Position numbers and translations under genes: made by a program. From Rosenbergiella australiborealis (GTDB taxonomy: Bacteria; Pseudomonadota; Gammaproteobacteria; Enterobacterales; Enterobacteriaceae), in NCBI RefSeq assembly GCF_018494035.1, contig NZ_JABBFO010000017.1, positions 1 to 47,789 of the forward strand: a stretch of 47,789 nt of DNA, read 5' to 3'. The notes beneath the pieces were generated by a model. The model did no database searches, was not told where the DNA came from, and was given only the letters and a program-made list of their open reading frames with translations. Positions 43,204-47,789 of this stretch are shown one piece after another; positions within the stretch are counted from its first letter, which is position 1, and each line of letters starts with the position of its first letter.

Positions 43204-44184
43204 ATGGCACAACAAGTAGAACTCGCTGCAACCATCTCCCTAGAACAATTGGGACAACGCTTAGATCAGTCTTTGGCTGAATTGTTCCCTGATTATTCAC
43301 GTTCTCGTATAAAAGAATGGATTTTACAGGGCAGAGTGACCATTAATGGGTCAGTTGCCGATAAACCCAAAGAAAAAGTCTTGGGTGGCGAGAAAATAGT
43401 TATCAGCGCCGAAATCGAAGAAGAAGCGCGCTGGGAGCCGCAAAATATTCCTCTTGATATCGTTTACGAAGACGATGATATTTTGGTGATCAATAAGCCG
43501 CGCGATTTTGTCGTGCATCCTGGTGCGGGAAATCCTGATCAAACCATCCTCAACGCACTACTTTACCATTATCCGGCTATTGCTGATGTTCCGCGTGCCG
43601 GTATTGTACACCGCCTCGATAAAGATACCACAGGATTAATGGTGGTTGCTAAGAGCGTTCCTGCGCAAACGCATTTAGTTGACTGCCTGCAACGTAGAGA
43701 AGTGACGCGGGAATATGAAGCAGTAGCGATTGGTACTATGACTGCTGGGGGAACCGTTGATGAGGCGATATCCCGACATTCCACTAAGCGTACGCATATG
43801 GCTGTTCATCCAATGGGTAAACCGGCAGTGACGCACTATCGTATCATGGAACATTTCCGAGCCCATACACGCCTTAGGTTGAGATTGGAGACAGGAAGAA
43901 CGCACCAAATTCGTGTTCATATGGCACATATTGGCCACTCGTTAGTGGGTGATCCTCTTTACGGTGGTCGTCCTCGTCCACCTAAGGGATCAAGTGACGA
44001 ATTTATTCAAGCGCTGCGTGGCTTCGATCGCCAAGCGCTGCATGCCACAATGCTCAGACTTTATCACCCGATTACGGGAATTCAAATGGAATGGCATGCC
44101 CCATTGCCGAACGATATGGTTGAGTTAATCGATGCATTGAAAGCGGATACCGCTTTGCACCGTGATCAAATGGACTGGCTATGA
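43204..44184 (+). CDS. rluD: 23S rRNA pseudouridine synthase RluD
   Basis: Forms pseudouridines 1911, 1915 and 1917 in helix 69 of 23S rRNA. It has an N-terminal S4 domain (~17-75) and the catalytic aspartate D139 in HRLDKDTTGLMVVAK. I start it at ATG 43204, giving 326 aa as in E. coli; 12 open codons upstream are excluded because the natural start MAQQVEL is then obvious. It overlaps pgeF by four bases (ATGA). Confidence 0.97.
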   Translation: MAQQVELAATISLEQLGQRLDQSLAELFPDYSRSRIKEWILQGRVTINGSVADKPKEKVLGGEKIVISAEIEEEARWEPQNIPLDIVYEDDDILVINKPRDFVVHPGAGNPDQTILNALLYHYPAIADVPRAGIVHRLDKDTTGLMVVAKSVPAQTHLVDCLQRREVTREYEAVAIGTMTAGGTVDEAISRHSTKRTHMAVHPMGKPAVTHYRIMEHFRAHTRLRLRLETGRTHQIRVHMAHIGHSLVGDPLYGGRPRPPKGSSDEFIQALRGFDRQALHATMLRLYHPITGIQMEWHAPLPNDMVELIDALKADTALHRDQMDWL

Positions 44185-44918
44185 GTTCATCATTAATTAT
44201 CCCTAATTGGAGTGTGCCTCAATCTGTACGAGCTGTCTCTACAACGCGTATTGGCGGTGTCAGTGACGCACCTTGGCACAGTTTTAATTTAGGTACCCAT
44301 GTCGGGGATGATAGTGATGCTGTGAATAGTAATCGTAACAGACTGATCACTATTGCAGATCTGCCTCATCCTCCCTATTGGCTCAACCAAGTACATAGTA
44401 ACCGGGTCGTTGAGGTTAATGGTGCCAATGGTGAAATTGTTGATGCTGACGCAAGCTATACTCGTGCTGTTGGCAAAGTCTGTGTCGTGATGACCGCCGA
44501 TTGTTTACCGGTTTTATTTTGTAACCGTCAAGGCACTCAGGTTGCTGCGGCGCATGCTGGATGGCGAGGCCTTTGTGATGGAGTCCTCGAAAATACGCTT
44601 GCTACCTTTGATGATCACTCAAAAGAGATTATTGCATGGATAGGTCCTGCGATTGGTCCTAATGCTTTTGAAGTCGGCCCTGAGGTGAGAGAGGCATTTA
44701 TTCAGTCTGATGCTCAGGCGGCACAATGTTTCATTCCGCAAGGGAACAAATTTTTGGCCGATTTAGCCCAACTAGCTGAGTTACGCTTACAGCGTGCAGG
44801 GGTGACTGCTATCAGTCAATCCCGGCGTTGTACGTTTTCAGAAGACGCGCATTTCTTTTCATATCGTCGAGATGGTAAGACAGGTCGTATGGCAACGCTT
44901 ATCTGGCTAGAAGACTAA
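44181..44918 (+). CDS. pgeF: Purine nucleoside phosphorylase/peptidoglycan editing factor PgeF (YfiH)
   Basis: Multicopper-oxidase-like laccase-domain protein that in E. coli prevents or corrects misincorporation of L-serine in peptidoglycan precursors, and has nucleoside phosphorylase activity in homologues. Zinc-binding histidine/cysteine motifs are LNQVHSNRVVEV (~73-84), VMTADCLPVLF and AAHAGWRGLCDGVL. It is 245 aa (E. coli 243). Coupled to rluD by an ATGA overlap and followed after 119 bp by clpB. Confidence 0.95.
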   Translation: MSSSLIIPNWSVPQSVRAVSTTRIGGVSDAPWHSFNLGTHVGDDSDAVNSNRNRLITIADLPHPPYWLNQVHSNRVVEVNGANGEIVDADASYTRAVGKVCVVMTADCLPVLFCNRQGTQVAAAHAGWRGLCDGVLENTLATFDDHSKEIIAWIGPAIGPNAFEVGPEVREAFIQSDAQAAQCFIPQGNKFLADLAQLAELRLQRAGVTAISQSRRCTFSEDAHFFSYRRDGKTGRMATLIWLED

Positions 44919-44973
44919 CGATGTACGCTGAATTTGCTGAGATTAAAAAATCAGCAATTTTAGTTTCCCTTCT

Positions 44974-45001
44974 CTTGAAAAATTCATAATTACCTCCATC
45001 T
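44974..45001 (+). promoter_or_regulatory. Sigma-32 heat-shock promoter of clpB
   Basis: CTTGAAA (44974-44980), 13 bp, and CTCCATCT (44994-45001) match the sigma-32 consensus CTTGAAA-N13-CCCCATNT with one change. The clpB ATG is 36 bp downstream with GGAGG ahead of it. Confidence 0.88.
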
Positions 45002-45037
45002 TATAGTCATTAGCATGTTGACCTTTGTGGAGGAATT

Positions 45038-47611
45038 ATGCGTCTAGATCGTCTTACTAATAAATTTCAACAAGCCCTTGCTGATGCGCAATCGTTAGCA
45101 TTGGGTAACGATAATCAATTCATTGAACCCACTCACCTCTTTTCTGCATTACTGGCGCAAGAAGGGGGGGCGATTCGTCCTTTACTCGTGAGTTGTGGCG
45201 TAGAGATAAACCAACTTCAAGCACAGTTATCGCAGTCTTTATCTCGGCTCGCAAAAGTTGAAGGTAATGAAGGTGACGTTCAACCTTCAGCGGAATTAAT
45301 CCGAGTATTAAACCTGTGTGACAAGTTGGCACAAAAGCGTAACGATACTTATATTTCGTCAGAATTATTTCTCTTAGCGGCGTTTGAGTCACGCGGCGTG
45401 GTGAGTGAGTTATTAAAGTCTGCCGGTATAACGAGTGAGAAATTAACAAAAGCGATTGAACAACTTCGTGGAGGAGAGGGTGTGAACGACCAAGGGGCAG
45501 AAGACCAACGCCAAGCACTTAAAAAATATACCATTGATCTGACCGAACGTGCTGAGTCAGGTAAACTCGACCCCGTTATTGGTCGTGATGAAGAAATTAG
45601 ACGTACTATCCAAGTGCTTCAACGTCGTACCAAAAATAACCCGGTGTTAATCGGTGAACCGGGGGTAGGTAAAACTGCGATCGTTGAAGGCTTAGCGCAA
45701 CGTATTATTAATGGCGAAGTCCCAGAAGGCCTTAAAGGTCGCCGTGTCTTAGCCTTAGATATGGGAGCGCTGGTGGCCGGTGCCAAGTTTCGGGGTGAAT
45801 TTGAAGAGCGTCTTAAAGCGGTTCTCAATGATTTATCGAAACAGGATGGTAATGTCATTCTCTTTATCGACGAAATCCATACCATGGTTGGAGCAGGTAA
45901 AGCCGATGGTGCAATGGATGCCGGGAATATGCTTAAGCCTGCCTTAGCCCGCGGTGAGTTACATTGTGTCGGTGCGACGACATTGGACGAATACCGTCAA
46001 TATATAGAAAAAGATGCGGCACTTGAGCGTCGATTCCAAAAAGTGCTGGTGGCAGAACCTAGTGTTGAAGACACTATTGCTATCTTACGTGGACTGAAAG
46101 AACGTTACGAATTGCATCACCATGTGCAAATCACTGATCCAGCTATTGTAGCGGCCGCACAACTTTCACATCGTTATATTGCTGATCGTCAGCTACCGGA
46201 TAAAGCCATTGATTTAATCGATGAGGCTGCCTCTAGCATCCGCATGCAGATCGATTCTAAACCTGAACCTCTAGATCGGTTGGAACGTAGGATTATTCAA
46301 TTGAAGTTAGAGCAGCAGGCATTAAAAAAGGAAACTGATGAAGCGAGCGTTAAGCGCTTAGCGATGCTTGAAGCAGAGCTAACACAAAAAGAGCAAAGTT
46401 ATGCAGAGTTGGAAGAAGAGTGGAAGGCAGAAAAAGCCTCACTTACCGGTACCCAACATATCAAAGCAGAAATTGAACAGGCGCGAATCAGTTTAGAACA
46501 AGCGCGACGTAATGGTGATCTCGGTCAGATGTCTGAATTACAGTATGGCCGAATTCCTGAGCTAGAAAAACAACTGGCGCAGGCCACGCAGTCTGAAAAC
46601 CAAGAAATGAAGATGTTGCGTAACCGTGTCACTGATGTGGAAATCGCCGATGTGCTGGCCCGTTGGACCGGTATCCCGGTCGCTCGCATGATGGAAGGCG
46701 AAAGAGAAAAACTTCTACGGATGGAAGAGACATTACATCAACGCGTAATAGGCCAAGATGAGGCAGTCGATGCAGTCGCTAACGCGATACGTCGTAGCCG
46801 AGCAGGATTAGCCGACCCTAATCGTCCTGTTGGGTCATTCTTATTTTTAGGACCTACTGGAGTCGGTAAAACAGAACTTTGTAAATCCCTTGCCGATTTC
46901 CTTTTTGACAGTGATGAGGCAATGGTCCGCATCGATATGTCTGAATTTATGGAAAAACATTCTGTATCAAGATTGGTGGGTGCACCTCCGGGATATGTTG
47001 GTTATGAAGAAGGTGGGTACTTAACAGAAGCTGTGCGCAGACGGCCTTACTCTGTCATCTTACTCGATGAGGTCGAGAAAGCTCACCCTGATGTCTTTAA
47101 TATACTGCTACAGGTTCTTGATGATGGTCGACTCACCGACGGGCAAGGTCGTACCGTAGATTTTCGTAATACGGTGATCATTATGACGTCAAACTTAGGT
47201 TCAGATTTAATTCAAGACAAGTTTGGGGATCTGAACTATGGGGAAATGAAGGATGTGGTAATGGAAGTGGTGAGTCATCATTTCCGTCCTGAGTTTATTA
47301 ACCGTATCGATGAAGTCGTCGTGTTCCATCCACTGAGTCATGAGCACATTACACAAATTGCTGATATTCAGTTACAACGTCTTTATAAACGGTTAGAGGA
47401 ACGCGGTTACTCGGTTGAAATCTCTGACGAGGCGTTAAAACTGTTAGGTGAAGTTGGTTTCGATCCTATCTATGGTGCGCGTCCATTGAAGCGTGCTATA
47501 CAGCAAGAGATTGAAAACCCACTAGCTCAACAGATTCTTTCAGGGAAACTTTTACCGGGTGCGACTATTAAATTAGGTGTGGTAGACGGCGTAATTACTG
47601 CCCAGCAATAG
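45038..47611 (+). CDS. clpB: Protein disaggregase ClpB (Hsp100)
   Basis: Hexameric AAA+ chaperone that rescues aggregated proteins with DnaK. It is 857 aa, the length of E. coli ClpB. Domains are the N-domain (~1-145), the first AAA+ module with Walker A GEPGVGKT (~206-213), a coiled-coil middle domain (~410-525; many Glu/Lys/Leu) and the second AAA+ module with Walker A GPTGVGKT (~605-612). [13 protein letters not shown] is the pore-loop region of the second module. The second initiation site used for the short form was not examined. A sigma-32 promoter precedes it, and an rRNA operon promoter lies downstream as in E. coli. Confidence 0.98.
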   Translation: MRLDRLTNKFQQALADAQSLALGNDNQFIEPTHLFSALLAQEGGAIRPLLVSCGVEINQLQAQLSQSLSRLAKVEGNEGDVQPSAELIRVLNLCDKLAQKRNDTYISSELFLLAAFESRGVVSELLKSAGITSEKLTKAIEQLRGGEGVNDQGAEDQRQALKKYTIDLTERAESGKLDPVIGRDEEIRRTIQVLQRRTKNNPVLIGEPGVGKTAIVEGLAQRIINGEVPEGLKGRRVLALDMGALVAGAKFRGEFEERLKAVLNDLSKQDGNVILFIDEIHTMVGAGKADGAMDAGNMLKPALARGELHCVGATTLDEYRQYIEKDAALERRFQKVLVAEPSVEDTIAILRGLKERYELHHHVQITDPAIVAAAQLSHRYIADRQLPDKAIDLIDEAASSIRMQIDSKPEPLDRLERRIIQLKLEQQALKKETDEASVKRLAMLEAELTQKEQSYAELEEEWKAEKASLTGTQHIKAEIEQARISLEQARRNGDLGQMSELQYGRIPELEKQLAQATQSENQEMKMLRNRVTDVEIADVLARWTGIPVARMMEGEREKLLRMEETLHQRVIGQDEAVDAVANAIRRSRAGLADPNRPVGSFLFLGPTGVGKTELCKSLADFLFDSDEAMVRIDMSEFMEKHSVSRLVGAPPGYVGYEEGGYLTEAVRRRPYSVILLDEVEKAHPDVFNILLQVLDDGRLTDGQGRTVDFRNTVIIMTSNLGSDLIQDKFGDLNYGEMKDVVMEVVSHHFRPEFINRIDEVVVFHPLSHEHITQIADIQLQRLYKRLEERGYSVEISDEALKLLGEVGFDPIYGARPLKRAIQQEIENPLAQQILSGKLLPGATIKLGVVDGVITAQQ

Positions 47612-47627
47612 TTATTTGATACTTATT

Positions 47628-47660
47628 AACCCCTAGGAAAGCCAATTCCTAGGGGTTTTT
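47628..47660 (+). terminator. Terminator of clpB
   Basis: A perfect 12-bp stem (AACCCCTAGGAA, loop AGCCAA, TTCCTAGGGGTT) ends in TTTTT, 17 bases after the stop codon. Confidence 0.95.
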
Positions 47661-47722
47661 GCATTATTTTTGAACGTATAGTTTGAATTATCACCACTTG
47701 GTAAAAAAGTTCAAATAATCCC

Positions 47723-47754
47723 TTGCGCTCTCGGCGGAACTCCCTATAATGCGC
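47723..47754 (+). promoter_or_regulatory. rRNA operon P1 promoter
   Basis: TTGCGC, a 16-bp spacer and TATAAT are followed by the GCGC discriminator and CCACTGACACGG, the same layout and downstream sequence as E. coli rrn P1 promoters (TATAATGCGCCACCACTGACACGG, quoted here only in part). The AT-rich bases 47680-47720 fit an UP element/Fis region. The rRNA genes lie beyond the window edge. Confidence 0.93.
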
Positions 47755-47789
47755 ATCCACTGACACGGCAAAGCACGATACGCAGCGCG

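Noticed and set aside
1-47789. Mobile element, prophage or CRISPR in the window
   Set aside because: No transposase, integrase, terminal inverted repeats, spaced direct repeats or cas-like proteins were seen.

Overview
The window is a chromosomal segment of a gammaproteobacterium of the order Enterobacterales. Most proteins can be recalled as close, length-matched relatives of Escherichia coli proteins (PssA 451 aa, DinB 351, PepD 485, Gpt 152, ProB 367, TyrA 373, RluD 326, ClpB 857). The moderate G+C, the presence of crl, tyrA and pheA, and the loss of several genes that normally lie between these neighbours suggest a compact genome, perhaps an Erwiniaceae-like genus (Tatumella or Rosenbergiella type). 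That family assignment is a guess; the order is secure. I saw no insertion sequence, prophage, CRISPR array or tRNA gene.

Layout. 1-112: 3' end of a 5S rRNA gene and its terminator. 248-7460: kgtP, pssA, pka, tapT and yfiF, the E. coli rrnG-flank order. 7676-15667: emrB-emrA-emrR, proX-proW-proV, ygaM and ygaC, the E. coli order with nrdHIEF missing. 15698-16252: speG. 16375-25376: a purine-degradation cluster of puuE, hpxZYXW, hpxU and hpxJKQT. 25356-27289: yafV and ybdL, a glutamine transaminase/omega-amidase pair. 27523-37127: gmhA, yafJ, dpaA, dinB, a secreted esterase, pepD, gpt, crl, proB and proA (the E. coli 5-6 minute region, thinned out). 37247-37657: a small exported RcnB-like protein. 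37866-41419: aroF-tyrA converging on pheL-pheA. 41513-47611: raiA, bamD, rluD, pgeF and clpB. From 47723: an rrn P1 promoter firing out of the window. The segment is therefore bounded by two rRNA operons in the same orientation.

How the genes work together. The hpx cluster covers hydroxyisourate to allantoin (HpxT, HpxQ), allantoin to allantoate (PuuE), allantoate to ureidoglycine (HpxK), ureidoglycine plus glyoxylate to oxalurate plus glycine (HpxJ), and oxamate to oxalate plus ammonia (HpxW, with the AtzG/AtzE/AtzH-like HpxX, HpxY and HpxZ). Three of its transcription units have sigma-54 type promoters, one with adjacent NtrC-like sites, so the cluster reads as a nitrogen-scavenging module. 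The oxamate carbamoyltransferase genes hpxFGHI and a urate oxidase are absent from the window. The adjacent ybdL-yafV pair has a MetJ-like operator and would release ammonia from glutamine during methionine salvage.

Regulation is unusually legible. I could read a phe attenuator with leader peptide (pheL), two TyrR boxes at aroF, a near-consensus CRP site placed for class II activation of raiA, a LexA box at dinB, a sigma-32 promoter at clpB, a MetJ box at ybdL and three sigma-54 promoters. The most unusual single gene is pka, whose central ATP-grasp region has lost about 70 residues in frame while the acetyltransferase domain is kept.
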